64,000 bases of DNA from Mucor racemosus (taxonomy: Eukaryota > Mucoromycota > Mucoromycetes > Mucorales > Mucoraceae), in assembly GCA_027405735.1 (NCBI GenBank), contig JAPEHQ010000025.1, forward strand, positions 186,001 to 250,000. The letters run 5' to 3'. Under the pieces are notes generated by a model. The model searched no databases and was not told where the DNA came from. It saw nothing but the letters and a program-made list of their open reading frames with translations. Shown in pieces: positions 11,451-23,660 of the stretch; position 1 is the stretch's first letter, and every line of letters begins with the position of its first letter. The position numbers and the translations under genes are program-made.

Positions 11451-14400
11451 CTATGCATCTTCATCTTCATCTTCATCGGAATCGAGCAAAATTGATCTTT
11501 TTTTCTTTCTTGCCAACTCTACAAAGAAAACATTTACGTTAGATTCATTTTAGATACGTAGCCCATTTTCTATACCTTGATTCCACTCTTTAGGACATTT
11601 ATATCCAACTAAATTACATAATTTAGAAACCTTTGATAGCAATGTTTTGTCACTTCTAAATGTTTCTATATAATCAAAAAAAAAGGATTAACATACAAAA
11701 TCAGAAATCAAGTGAAAAATAGAATACCTGAAGCAGTCTTTTGATGCCACCATATATCCAATAAAGATACCAACGTTGTGATTTCTTCAAGTTCGCTAGT
11801 TTCTGATTCCACTTGATCTGTAAAGCCCTCTATTAATTCATTCAATGATGCTGTAAATGATTCTGTGGAATTCATTGACCAATATTGTAAAGATGCTAAA
11901 ACAAGTTGGACTTGAGGTTGTGTAAATTTATGTTGTTTAGGTACAATACGGACAATTGCATCAAGCAAATCTTTTGATGGAGGAACAGATGTAAGAACTG
12001 ACATTAATGATGGCATTAATTCATTTTTAACTTGATAAAACATTTGAATGTTAGTATTTGGCATTGACAAATTTCTAATTTCGTAGCTTACGTCTAGTTT
12101 TCAGAATAGCAACAACTTGATCCATTTGAAAGAATTGCTCAATACGATTACTTTTGCATTGTATTTCTGCTGCTAATAACTGCCAATAATACATCGTTTC
12201 ATAAGCTGGTAATACAAGAGATCTTTCAAGGAAATTAGTATCGATATTATCACCAAATATACGAATATTTCCAAATTGCATACTGCATGTAATCTGACCC
12301 ATCTTGAATAAAACATGTTAGATATACCATTAGTCTGTCGAAATAATATAACTTACTGCATCTGGTAAAAGCACAAGTAGTGTAATTCTTAATAATTCTG
12401 TATTGCCTACAGTAGCATTGGGTAAATATTGATAAATTAAAGGTATAATTGTATTGAAAAAGGCAACGTTATGTTCAGCAAGCATCTAATTAGATTCGTA
12501 AATGAGTGCCATTAAATAATGATATATTGATTTTACCTCTAGATCACCCCTTAAATACTCTTTGAAATATTCAGATTGATCCATTTCTGATTCTTCAACA
12601 GCGTAAGCATGTAAAACATACGCTTCGTAGCTATTCAAAATGTTTGGAAACCAATCATCGTCGTTATTTGCATCAACTTGTAATTGTCTATTAGCATGTA
12701 TTAGTATTTTGTTGAAGCCAATTACGAGAAAGACTTACGCTGCCATGAAAGCCCACCAACGCATGCCTATCACATGTCGCCTTCCTTTAACTTTGTTATT
12801 ATGAGCTATGCATCCAATTAAACGCACAATTTTATCACTGGAAGCATCAATTGCACGAACATTCCAAAATGTAGACATGACAAAATCAAACGCATCTTTG
12901 TTTGAGTCTGTTAAAATAGAATCCTCGTCTAATGTTGCTGTTGTTGTTGTATGCGTGAATAAATTCGATGTTACCATATTACGAATGGATGGTCCAACTG
13001 TTGTAGCCAATGTTTCTGCAGGTATTGCCTATTTCAAGAGGTATCATTATTATATAAACAAAAGCCATAGCAATTATAAATACCATTCTTAAAAATACAG
13101 CTAAAATCTCTTTCAAGCTCTTTTTAACAATCAAAATTTGAACATTGTATTCATCAGAATCTGCTTCTTTTTGTGCACTTTTAACAGCTAAACAGGCCTC
13201 TTTAAATCGTTTCAAAGAATCACCAAAGATCCAGTAAGATTGATTGCTTTGAAGCCCTTCAGTTGATTCATCATCCTCTTCGTAATCATCATCTGTTGCC
13301 ATTTGTTCCTCATCTGCATCTGCCATGGTAACCTCTTCAACTGTATTTTCATCAGCATTTTCTCCTGCAACAATTGTTGACAATACTGGGAGATCTTCAG
13401 TAGCTGTATCGTTTACATTTTCCATTTCTTCGTCTTCCTGGACAGCTTGGTTTCTATTATTTGAATCTGATTCTCCATAGAGATAAGCGTCTTCATCATC
13501 GTCTTCTTTTATTGCTTTGGATGTAGTTGGTGGTTCGATTTCGCTTTCCTCTCCTTCTTCCATTTCTCCATCATCCTGTTCAGATGGCATTTCAGCAGGC
13601 TCAGATTTTGGAGTATTAGGTTGACTTTTATGAGAATTATCTGGTGTCACTGTTGAAGGTGGTGGAATAGATGCATGCATTGTAACAGAAGAAGGTAAAG
13701 AAGGTGGCCCTTGAGCTTGTTGATGGCTATCTTCGACCAAAAACTCTGAAAATAGATCTTGCATGTATTCCTTTGTAGCTGCTTCTGTTGCAGGACATCG
13801 ATAAATGGGTATCAAACTACGGATAACACCTTTGGATAACATAAGTCGCATACCACATGCAACACTTTGAGCCATGTAATCCTTCATTGGAGGGAAATAT
13901 CTATCTACAGAATGCTTGAGAAATTCCATCAGAGTGGCTGTAATTGCTGGATATCTCTCAGCAGATCTTTCCATGAGTAACATTGCAGGTTCTATTTGTA
14001 TTTTTAGTGGGATTATGTATCATACAAGATGTATCTATTTACCAATAAACATAATATTATCAGTTGGTTTGAAAAATAACCAATCATAAATCAATGCAGT
14101 TTTGACATTTGTGGCTACTACATTACTTTTGATTGCTCTAATCATACTACCAATAACAACATAACGAGGTACAATATCACTTTGTAAAATTTGATTTGAT
14201 GGATACCAACCAGCTACTAAATATCTCACAATATCCACGTAGAATGGTTCGGATTCTGGTGTATTTAGAAATCTTTGAGTGAACCAATTCAAGTTTTTCT
14301 GGAAATGGTTTATACGAAGCTATTATCCATTGATTTAATACAGTGATATTTCAATAAAATCCACACAAAAAACTTACATTCTGTAATATATAGAGTAATT

Positions 14401-15377
14401 TATGCTCAATATCTGGTGTCAATCTACACTTTAAAAAGTCTCTTGGTGTAGGTGATTTAAGCATACTCTGTACACCGCCAAACTTTGGAGATAGTTTTTG
14501 TGGATTATTCAACAGATCATCCCAAATTTGAGCAAATTCAGGCATTGGAGATAGATCATGCAACACACGAACCAAATCTCTACCTATAGGAACACAATGC
14601 ATCCACTTTTCTCTCATCAACATGTGTACAAATCGAATCTCTTTTTGTTGTAATGTCTGTAATTGTAAAGTACGGTGATCAGCAATTACTCTCAAGTAGG
14701 TATAAACTGCAATAGGTATCACTTTGGGGTTTGTTTCAAGCCATGATTTATGCAATTCAAATAACCGTAATATATGATCACACAGTACCGCATTTGCTTG
14801 ACTTGTATCTCCACCTCGAATTTGCCTCATTAATATCATATATAAACTATCCACATGTTGTGCTCCTAAATTCGTTAATTCACTGATAAGCCAAAATACT
14901 TGATCTCGAGCTTGAGATCGTAAATGTTGAAATTTAACGGAAATCAAGATCGATTGTAGCTTTTGAATCAGTACAAAGTAATTATCCCGATTTACTGATG
15001 CAATTGATTGAAAAAACTAGGATAAAAACAAGTTATTTTATGCTAAATTGTATCTATATTTTCCATGAATTACCATGCGTGCATTTCCTGCTTCTGTCAA
15101 TGCACCATACAGTAATGCCGATACTACTTCATTGTATTCTTTTTTGTTTTGTGATGCCTTGTCTTGAAGATAATTGTGAAGCTCAATTTCAGACTTATTC
15201 TTGGCAACGTTGCGATGTTCCGCGTAAAGCCTACTCATTTCCTAGTAAATAAATTCAAAGTTAGATTCAACATCTTGTTATTCATCAATACACATTATTT
15301 ACTAAATCAAGTTCATCATCGGCTTCAATTGGATCCAGTTCGTAAATCTTGGAACGAGGTTCATATTTGGGTCCCAT
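11451..15377 (-). CDS. INTS3: Integrator complex subunit 3 (INTS3/SOSS-A) homologue
   Basis: Twelve exons read on the minus strand: 15377-15303, 15241-15074, 15016-14378, 14298-14043, 13991-13084, 13028-12739, 12687-12537, 12485-12357, 12302-12092, 12030-11728, 11665-11576 and 11518-11451. All phases fit and the product is about 1095 residues (human INTS3 is about 1043). Colinear family landmarks include RDQVFWLISELTNLGA, IAVYTYLRVIADH, IGRDLVRVLHDLSP, CRLTPDIEHKLLYI, ALIYDWLFFKP and EPAMLLMERS followed by YPAITATLMEFL. A long acidic insert (about residues 410-540) replaces the poorly conserved middle. The C-terminus is a basic patch followed by DSDEDEDEDA, like the basic-acidic tail of the animal protein. 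INTS3 works in Integrator (snRNA and promoter-proximal RNA cleavage) and in the SOSS single-strand-DNA complex. It lies head-to-head with the eS31 gene, with 245 bp between start codons. I start at 15377 because the frame upstream runs into TA repeats that look like UTR or intron. Confidence 0.93.
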
Positions 15378-15622
15378 ATTCAAACGTAATATATATATAT
15401 AATATATATATATATATAGACAGATTTTAATGCAAATTTGATAATACCCTTTTTTCGAATAGTGCAACAACATCAATCCATCACAATAAGCCACGAAATT
15501 TGGTTCCTGTAACAAAACGACTGTTTAACCTTTGCACAATTTTTGCCAGCAAAAAATTTTAGACTATAGCAACGAAAATGAAAATCTTGAAAGAAGCTCT
15601 TCCTCTTTAATCCTTGTTTGCA
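15378..15622. promoter_or_regulatory. Divergent promoter region of INTS3 and the eS31 fusion gene
   Basis: Only 245 bp separate the two start codons. The INTS3 side carries a TA-repeat tract (about 15390-15417) right before its ATG, in the likely 5' UTR or a leader intron. The eS31 side has a pyrimidine-rich stretch (about 15595-15615) just before its ATG, as is common for ribosomal protein genes. No TATA box is convincing. Confidence 0.5.
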
Positions 15623-16217
15623 ATGCAACTCTTTGTCAAGTCCCTTGCAGGTAACACCCTCGCTCTCGAGGTCACCTCCTCTACTTCTGTTGAGAATGTC
15701 AAGTCTATGATTGCTGCCCGTGAAGGTAAATTTCTGATAAAGTATTAAAATAATTTATAAATATTGACATTCTTTCATTTTTAGGTATTGATGCTGATTT
15801 CCAATGTCTTTCTTTCGCTGGTAAGTCTCTTCAAAACTCTGAGGCTCTTGCTCTCTATGGTGTTCAAGATAACTCTACCCTTCACCTTAACGCTGAACTT
15901 CTCGGTGGTGGTAAGAAGAGAAAGAAGAAGACTTACACTACCCCCAAGAAGATCAAGCACAAGCGTACCAAGGTCAAATTGGCTATCCTCAAGATGTACA
16001 AGGTCGATGAATCTGGTAAGATTACCCGTCTCCGTCGTGAGTGTCCTAATGCCACCTGTGGTGCTGGTGTCTTCATGGCCAAGCACAAGGACAGACAATA
16101 CTGTGGTAAATGTCACTTGACCTATGTCTTCCAAAAGGTAAATTTTTTGAGTTCATTGATATTTTAATACGCATTCTAATTCATCAAATTTAATTTTTAT
16201 AGGACCAAGAGGCTTAA
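15623..16217 (+). CDS. Degenerate ubiquitin-like fused to ribosomal protein eS31 (S27a)
   Basis: Three exons (15623-15725, 15785-16137, 16203-16217) give 156 residues: a 76-residue ubiquitin-like part, then eS31 of the small ribosomal subunit. The eS31 part has the expected basic start [14 protein letters not shown] and a four-cysteine zinc site (CPNATC and CGKC). The ubiquitin part aligns without gaps to ubiquitin but differs at key places: Arg42 to Cys, Ile44 to Ser, Lys63 to Asp, Val70 to Asn, Arg72 to Glu, Arg74 to Leu, and Lys11, Lys29 and Lys33 replaced. Lys6, Lys27, Lys48, Leu8 and Gly75-Gly76 remain. It is probably still cut off after Gly76 to release eS31 but is unlikely to work as normal ubiquitin; that is inferred from the known roles of these residues. 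Similar degeneration is known for UBL-1-S27a in Caenorhabditis elegans and FUBI-eS30 in animals. Confidence 0.93.
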
Positions 16218-16524
16218 ATTAAATTTACCCCTTATCCATGTTCATATTAGTTTATAGATCATTGCTTTTTTTTTTGTTTTTGTTTTTTTTTTTTGAGATA
16301 TACCGATTTTGAAAGTTACCAATAAATTTCATCATAGTTGTCGTCTACTAATCAAATCCGTTTCTTTATTTAATTGAATTGCACGGAATTATTACTGAAT
16401 AATGAAAAAATATGAAGCGTTACAACGCTTATGATATGGCCATATGAAGCTTTGATTTTAGACTCTCTAATTACAAGCTTATATGCCTTTCTTGATTTTG
16501 ATAGTAAGTGTTTCTCAAAAATCC

Positions 16525-17720
16525 AGTTTTCAGGGTTGCCAATCTTCAAAATCGGAGCGTGCCGTCTTTTTTATATATAGGCCCTTATAAAAAAAATGTT
16601 AATGGTATACCTGAGATGTCATGAAATGAATATAAATCGGTTGCGGTAGTCTATTTGTTGCAGTGAGTGCTTACATCTCCAAAATCAATGGAATTTGCCT
16701 CCATATTGAAATAGCATCGGAGCCGAAATATGAAGGTTTTACATGAAAGCAGGGCCAGAATCGTTCCTTGTCCAACTTTTCCAATAAATAGCAATAAAAT
16801 AAAAATACTAAAAAGCACCCAAGATGTTACTATTAAATATAGTTAAAATAAATTTTACCTGAAATTCGTCATAAGCTAGAATAAACCCTTTAAAAATTCA
16901 GCATTGATTTTTCACTGCTTAAATGTCCGAACGTTGATGTCAAATATCTCAACGAAAAATAACGCTATAGCGCTCTCCTTGTAACGAAACTTTCTATTTT
17001 AAATTACTCTACAACATACTTGAGGATCAAAAATATTTTTTTATGGTTATTTTCGATATTATATCAGTCACTCATGCTATAGATGCAAGTAAAAATCAAT
17101 TTTCTTGTGCTTCACCTATTATTCTAGTCAGTAGCTACCTGTAGAGCTTTTTCTTTTTCAAAAATATTGGTTTTTGATGGAGAAAATAAAAAAAAAATGT
17201 GTTTTTTTTTTTTTTTCAAATGATCAATTCCAATCCTTTTTTCATGACCAAACACTCATCTTTCAAATTTTGAAATCCGAAAAAAACACACAAAATCCTT
17301 ATTTTCTTTATGAAGAATGCAAATACAGCTACCATAAACCACTTGATCTGTAGATATTTTATGTGGCTATTATTTAGGTTAGTCAGATTTTTAAAGTTGA
17401 TTTAATAATTTTGAGTTTTTGTCCAAAAACAGTCAAAATTTCACCTGCAATTTAAAAAAAATTTTGTGAGAAAAGCTTCTTTAAAATTTACATGGCTAAA
17501 TACACAATTAAAAGTTATATGTAAATTATTTAATACACTATTTCGATTTATTATCCTTGTTTTCGACTAAATTGATAATTTAATATCTGACATGATTTTG
17601 AATCCAAAAAATCGTTTTGATATTTAAAACTCAACATATGGCACCTATAGTATGCATTTACACATAAACCTTTGCTTTTCTCCATGAAAAAGCAAAATCT
17701 TCTTGTGAAACAAAAATGTA
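16525..17720 (-). repeat. Dispersed repeat family 1, decayed copy F
   Basis: The segment near 16530 (TCTTCAAAATCGGAGCGTGC) matches the end of copy D at about 51893 and, less well, the ends of copies A and B. Around 17160-17340 it follows the family core with heavy divergence. It is inverted relative to copies A and B and is the most eroded copy in the window. Confidence 0.55.
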
Positions 17721-17844
17721 TACATAGGTATCAGATAGTCCTATTATATTATACGCTAAAATAACGACAATGTTTTTGTGAAAATGGGTTTAATTTTCCA
17801 AAAAAAAAGCTAGCTTCTGTCAATTTATTATTATTTATCATCAT

Positions 17845-18100
17845 GCATGTTGTATTATACCACCAAGTACTATATTTTATCAACTTCTGCAGTATCAATA
17901 CATCTTACAATCTATTGACTACGGCATGCATTGAATCGCAAAGACTTGATATTGGATATTATAATAAATAAGAAACTCCTAGCGTACTAATAAGAAGTAT
18001 ATTCAGCAGCAATTAACAACACCATATTTTTTGATCCCTGTTTATATATATACTTAAGATAGCCAGCTAAAGTACAATTAGAACTAGTAAATATACACTA
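17845..18100. repeat. Short dispersed repeat pieces shared with 53715-53905 and 38250-38310
   Basis: The part at about 17845-18020 matches 53715-53905 in inverted orientation, including CAGTATCAATACATCTTACA and the ATCTATTGACTACG run that follows. The next part, about 18040-18100, matches 38250-38310 inverted (TTTAGCTGG and flanks). These look like fragments of old mobile elements. No coding content is seen. Confidence 0.6.
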
Positions 18101-18120
18101 CGGCCGAACTATGCTTTCCA

Positions 18121-18181
18121 TGGGCATAATGATCTGCACAGATGGGCAGAATAAAAACATTTGTGCAGATCATTATGCCCA
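18121..18181. repeat. Perfect 20-bp inverted repeat (hairpin)
   Basis: Arms at 18121-18140 (TGGGCATAATGATCTGCACA) and 18162-18181 are perfect reverse complements around a 21-nt spacer. The arm contains the TTATGC and TGTGCA motifs that are iterated at the start of family 1 copies, and the bases just before it (GAACTATGCTTTCC) resemble position 767 of copy A. It may be the end structure of a mobile element. Confidence 0.75.
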
Positions 18182-18796
18182 GATGAGCAGAGCAATGAGA
18201 TCAAGGTTTTTTAGTCAATTTATTAAAATATATCAACTATAATATAATTAATTAATAAAAAAGATAATTTGAATGGTTTAAAACAGATGTGAGTTACTCT
18301 GATTCAACGGAATTGCCTCATTGACGAGATATATCAATTTGAAATTTGGAGAATGAAAGAGTTCTGCCCATGTTCTTCTTTCGGGGACCATATGGGAACA
18401 ACGACAACAACCTGCTTGCTGACATTAAAAATATTTATGCCTTTGTAAATTTCTGTTTGCAATACACAAAATCAACTGATTTAGAGTTATTTTTCTTTTT
18501 CCTTCCCCACTCTTTCTTCAGCTCTTTTAATTATGTTTAAAACTACAACAAAAAGACCAATGTTCTTCATAAACTGAAATCAAGTAGCAGGTACAAGTAC
18601 ATGTTTTTCCTATTGTTTATTTGGAAATGAATTATTAATTGTTAATTTTAGGGCGCGTTATAATATTTTCTCGAACAAAAAAAGCATCCAAGACTTAGTC
18701 AGTTTGTTCCATCATCTACGTTATAATCAATGCTTTTTTGCTCTAAATTCGATATATACCTGCAGAAAAGCTGATGATTATAAAAGTATGTATAAA

Positions 18797-19535
18797 CATT
18801 TACAGTAATAAGCCTGAATCAAGTGGATACAGCATCGTAAATTCTTGAAAAAGTTCTCAAGTATTATAAAATCTCTTATTTTTAAGGCTTACAGGGCTTA
18901 TAGGCGGAATATTAATTTCGAAAATTATTCTTGTCCAGATCATCAATTTTGACATTTTTTAATTTTTTTTTTCTGATTTTGCAAATCTAGAGTGAATTAT
19001 ACTACCAATTATAAAAACAAAAAATATGCACATGTACCGAATTTAGCGTTCTATTTGCTCCATAAAAAATAACAAACATTTTTATTTTAAAATATGACAT
19101 GAAAATCCTTTAATCAAGAATCCGTTTTTTGGGAAAAAATACAAAGTTTCATTATTTAACATTTAATATTAAGCTTTTATAAAATCTGTATTAGTTATGG
19201 CTACAATTTTCTCTCACATTGTAGTATATTTAAACGTTGATTTTGGTATCAAAATTTGATTTTTCTGATTTTTGATAAAAATCATGAGTGTTGGTAAGGA
19301 TAAAATGAGTTACCAAAAATGTCCGCTAAAAAGTCTGATTTTTCAGACCGTACATGGTTAAATATAAGAAAAGTTAAAAAAAGAAACGCTTTTTTATTTA
19401 AAACTTATTAGATATACCATAGTATAAGAGACTTACTCGTTCAATCTTGCTATGCTTAATTACGGCGTCGCTCTACGGGCTCTCTTTTGCAATTTTTTAA
19501 TGAATGTATGATATGACAGATGGTCTTTCTGGTAG
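18797..19535 (+). repeat. Dispersed repeat family 2, copy 1
   Basis: This roughly 740-bp block recurs in the same orientation at 44342-45075, about 85 percent identical by eye. Both copies start near TTTACAGTAATAA and end after AATGAATGTATGATATGACA. The tail with ATTACGGCGTCGCTCT occurs a third time at 44090-44170. No open frame is conserved; it looks like a non-autonomous element or relic. Confidence 0.7.
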
Positions 19536-20976
19536 AAAAATGTATGTTTCTATACTAATAGATATTGTCTATTTTGTTTAGTTTATGGTTAATGCGCAGT
19601 AATGCTGCTGCTTTTACATTGGCTGAAATGTGCAATTTAGCAGGGTTTTAATTGCGTCAAATAATGTAAAGCCTTGGAAATAATCCTTTTCTACGTGTGT
19701 TGTTTCTCTCTTTTTGTTTTCATATTCCAAGGATATATCCACCGTTTGATAAAGCATACCAGAAGATTAAGCTGATATTCTTTTCCTTTATCTGAATACG
19801 CATTCTAACATAAGAGGCTAATGTTTTCAATATACTAGGTAGCAGTCGTTATATTAGAGACTGATATTTTCATTTAACCGCATTCTAAAATTAAATATCA
19901 TTATTCACTACTGTATTGTTGGACGTATTTCTTAATTATTAGATCAAATTGAAGGCAGTGATATTTATACCTAATCAATGAAAAAGTAGAGCTAGTTACA
20001 GTACAATCTCACGAAATGTTCCAGAAAAGTGATTGTGGATTACATCCATTTAGATCTCCATTTCATCTGGTGTCTAACTTGAATTACCGCTGGGATAAAT
20101 TAGGAATCACTTTGATTTGACATGTCTGATTGATATAGCAAGTAATCTTATAACCGAGATGTGGATCCTAGCAAATTATAATTATTGACCTGAATCATAA
20201 ATACACCATTATTCAATATGGCCTGATTTCATTCATGATAAAATCAGGACCTAAAGATATCGGGTAGATTATGGAAATGGCATGTTCCTATTTGTTCTCA
20301 TTGATTTATAATATAGATTAGAAATTGTGTATAAATAGAAGAAGGACATCTTCCTTTCAAAGAAGAGTCAATTAAGTTCTACTTGATAATAAAAGCCTAA
20401 CGTTATCTAGTCGAATTCCTATTGTTTTTTTATACTTTTTTTTCCGTGAATATCTCTACCTGTTCCACAGTGATAAAATTTTAAATGATGATAGAGAAAC
20501 AAAAAAAAAAAGAATAACCTAATGTCTTGCTTAATAACCATAGTTATGATCGCAGCTATACTTGAAAGCAAACTTTTTTACAGTTGATAATCGTAAACTA
20601 AAATAGTAAGTTTAAAGAAGGTTAATTTGTTTAAATTTTATGTGTGATAAAGCAACATCTATAACCTTAGATTTAGATTGCATATAAATTTAAGCAGTAA
20701 GTTTTATTTAAGCTTATGCTCGAGCAAAAACTATTATTGCTGTAAACATTATAGTTATTATAAACATATATACAAATGCTTATAATCGTAAATATATTGG
20801 CTGTTGCATGTATTGCTCTACTACATCAACAATGAATTGAATTGTATTGTCTATAATCTATAATCTATATTAATAAAAACAAATGTAATTTAAAAACCCA
20901 TTCCTGTAAAAAAATGCAATGGAGTTTTGAGAACGACACGATGCTCATATATAAACCAATTTGTGCTCATACGATC
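19536..20976. other. Intergenic, repeat-derived, possible solo LTR
   Basis: No gene. Within about 20018-20425 a TATAAATA box at 20330 is followed some 55 nt later by AATAAAAG, the spacing seen in retrotransposon LTRs. I could not fix TG/CA ends or a target duplication, so an LTR is only a suggestion. The last 60 bp before the family 1 copy repeat the word TGCTCAT. Confidence 0.35.
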
Positions 20977-23660
20977 AGCTCATTATGCTCATGGTCAAAT
21001 TTAATTATTATGCACAGATAGGGATAATGATATGCTTATGGGCAATTCTACTATTGTGCACATAAACAGAATATCTAATTATTAATTATGCACATACAGG
21101 CTTAGCGTTATGCTCTTGTGCAATTTCTTTTGTTATGCCATGTGCATCTTGTTATCTTTTTAGCCATATTCAGTGAGCACAACAGCTCAAGCTATAGTGT
21201 GCAGCTTACCTGGGAACCACAAAATCATCTTGTGAAGCACAGATCAGTCGTAGTGAATTTAAGTATTTGTATAAGGAAAAAAGAATGAATATGTCAAACT
21301 ATGAGTATAAAGATCAAGTATTTATATGTTTTAGGAGCGCGGATATAGGGTACAACATTCGATAGTTAAATCTTGATTTTATAAGTTGAAAGACCAGTTG
21401 TAGGAGGTTTTGATGGAAATAAATAGATTGACCAGAACCAGTTCCGACAAACAGGAGGCAAAGTTAAGTACTCTAGAGTGTAGATAGAATATTCTTTGAT
21501 AATTGATTAAACGGGAAAATATTCGTTATAACAGAAAAAAGCAATGTGAATTGCAGGTGAAGATTTACATTGGCTCAGCTTAAATAATAATAATATCACA
21601 TCATCTTAGACTAAATACTGTATAATATATAATATAATTACTCCACCTTATTCCATGATTGAAATAAAGTTGATATGCATCATTCTTTACAGTTCCTAAC
21701 TCTAATGATCATGTCCAGATAACCTGTTAAGAACTTACGACGAACTATGCCTTCTGTGCTCATTATTAGTATTACATAATCCAGCTCAATATTTAGTCAG
21801 TATCCTAATCAATCCCAGTGGTTAGTTAATCAAATAGCTACCATATCAACATCCAAGCATATTTAGCGCAACATTAAAACAAGGCAACTCATAAGCTCTG
21901 CAAGCACGGTAAAATTATGATTGATTCATTTCCATCCATAGATTACGATCAAACAAATATAATAATTCAATAGTGCCTTAAATTACATTATTTCATCAGA
22001 ATCTCAATATCAAATCAACATACAGTAAAAAGCCATACTTTTAATATCTAAATAAACGATATCTTGCTTTTATTATACAGTTGAAGAAATGATTCATTAC
22101 TTTTAATTATATTTTTTTTTTAACTATTATTTATCAAATATGAAAATATACGACACAACAGGTGGTTCTATTGGACAGAAATATTATATTTTGTTGATGG
22201 TTTTCTCAATTCACAGTAATTTGTGAAAGTAGAAATATAAATTTTTATACAGAATATACTTAAATCTATTATCATCATGTATAATTGAAGATTAATTGGA
22301 TCAATATTCACAAGGATGGGATTTTTTCTTTATTTTCTACAGTTGGAAATAATAGTTTATTATTTTTTAAACTTAAAACTCATTATCCAAGGCTTAATTT
22401 CTGTATTCACAAGATAGATTTAATTGATTGCTACTCTGTGTTTTTTATTTCAACCAAAAATATTAATTTTTCATCGAGATAACCAAAATAATAGTCGATA
22501 TCACAGCCTACAGCTTATGATAACTGGGTCCCAAAATTTATTTTAAAAAATGGATGAAAAATGATGAAAAAAACAAAATCGTTTAATTGATCATGAACTG
22601 CAAAGTAAGTCGACCTAGTATACTAAATAGCTTTTGTACAGTTTTTAATTCTGCATCCATCGAAATAAAATTTTGACAAACATTTCACATTAAATTTTGC
22701 ATAAATTGCAACTGAAATTTTGGAGGTTTTTTGAAGATACACATCACTTTTAATAAAAATATTTAACATATAATTAATTGGAGTGATGCGCAACAAAATT
22801 ATCTATCCATCTAGACATTACTGAACTTTCTAGTTACATTTCTCATAGAGAAAACGAGATTTTTGTCAATTTTTTTTTCAAATTCAGAATTTGGGATGAG
22901 GGTATACAAGGGGAAAATGGACGCTAGAAATGGAGGTACCTTTTTGTATACATTTTTGAGGATATCTCCACGAAAAATCAATATTTTAAGAAAAACTAAA
23001 TTGAATCCAAGAGAGCTCAGTGAGCTCGATGACATGAGTAAAGAAAAACTACTACTCGATTTGACAAATATTTTTAAACCTACTATAGAAATGCCAAAAA
23101 AAGAAAAAAAATAAAAGTGCTTAGAGTTTATTTATATTAAAATATGCTATAGAGCGCTTTAAAACAAATAAATTTCATTATTAGAAAGTGTTAGTATAGC
23201 TTAATTTTTTCTGGAGATACGAAGCCTCAAAGTTTTCAATCCATTAGCAGTGAAATACGCGTAAAAAATCTGAAACCTTAGCACTGAAAAATTAATACCA
23301 ACTGCAAAAAGTAGGATATTTCCGGATACTTGTTTTTGGATTAAAGCTGAACATCTCAGGTACATTAGCATATAATATTTTCTTGGTGTTATTTAGTGAA
23401 AAAAAAAGTAGAGCAGGGATGAAAAGTGAAACCCAGTTTTCAAGGAAAAAGCAATGAATTTTACGCGTTTTTGAGTATTTCGTGAGATATAAAATAGATT
23501 TAGGGGTAGGTAGCATAATGCGATCAATTCATTTTTATTTAGTAGTGTCTAGGGTATATCTTAAAAAATGTTTATTATGAGGTTAGTTATAGAAAGAAGG
23601 CATATTCCAATTTTGAAAATTGAAACTATCAATTTTTTTTTTTTTGAAAATTCAAATTTA
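20977..23660 (+). repeat. Dispersed repeat family 1, copy B
   Basis: Aligns end to end with copy A (1-2670). The first roughly 1262 bp differ at only about three places, whereas the rest differs by roughly 10-15 percent with many substitutions. The start of copy B sets a minimum for how far copy A extends left. Short frames at 22285-22482 and 22896-23114 correspond to those in copy A but have changed amino acids, which suggests neutral decay. Confidence 0.88.

Noticed and set aside
15623..15856. Ordinary ubiquitin
   Set aside because: Too many functional positions are changed in an otherwise clean frame with intact eS31.
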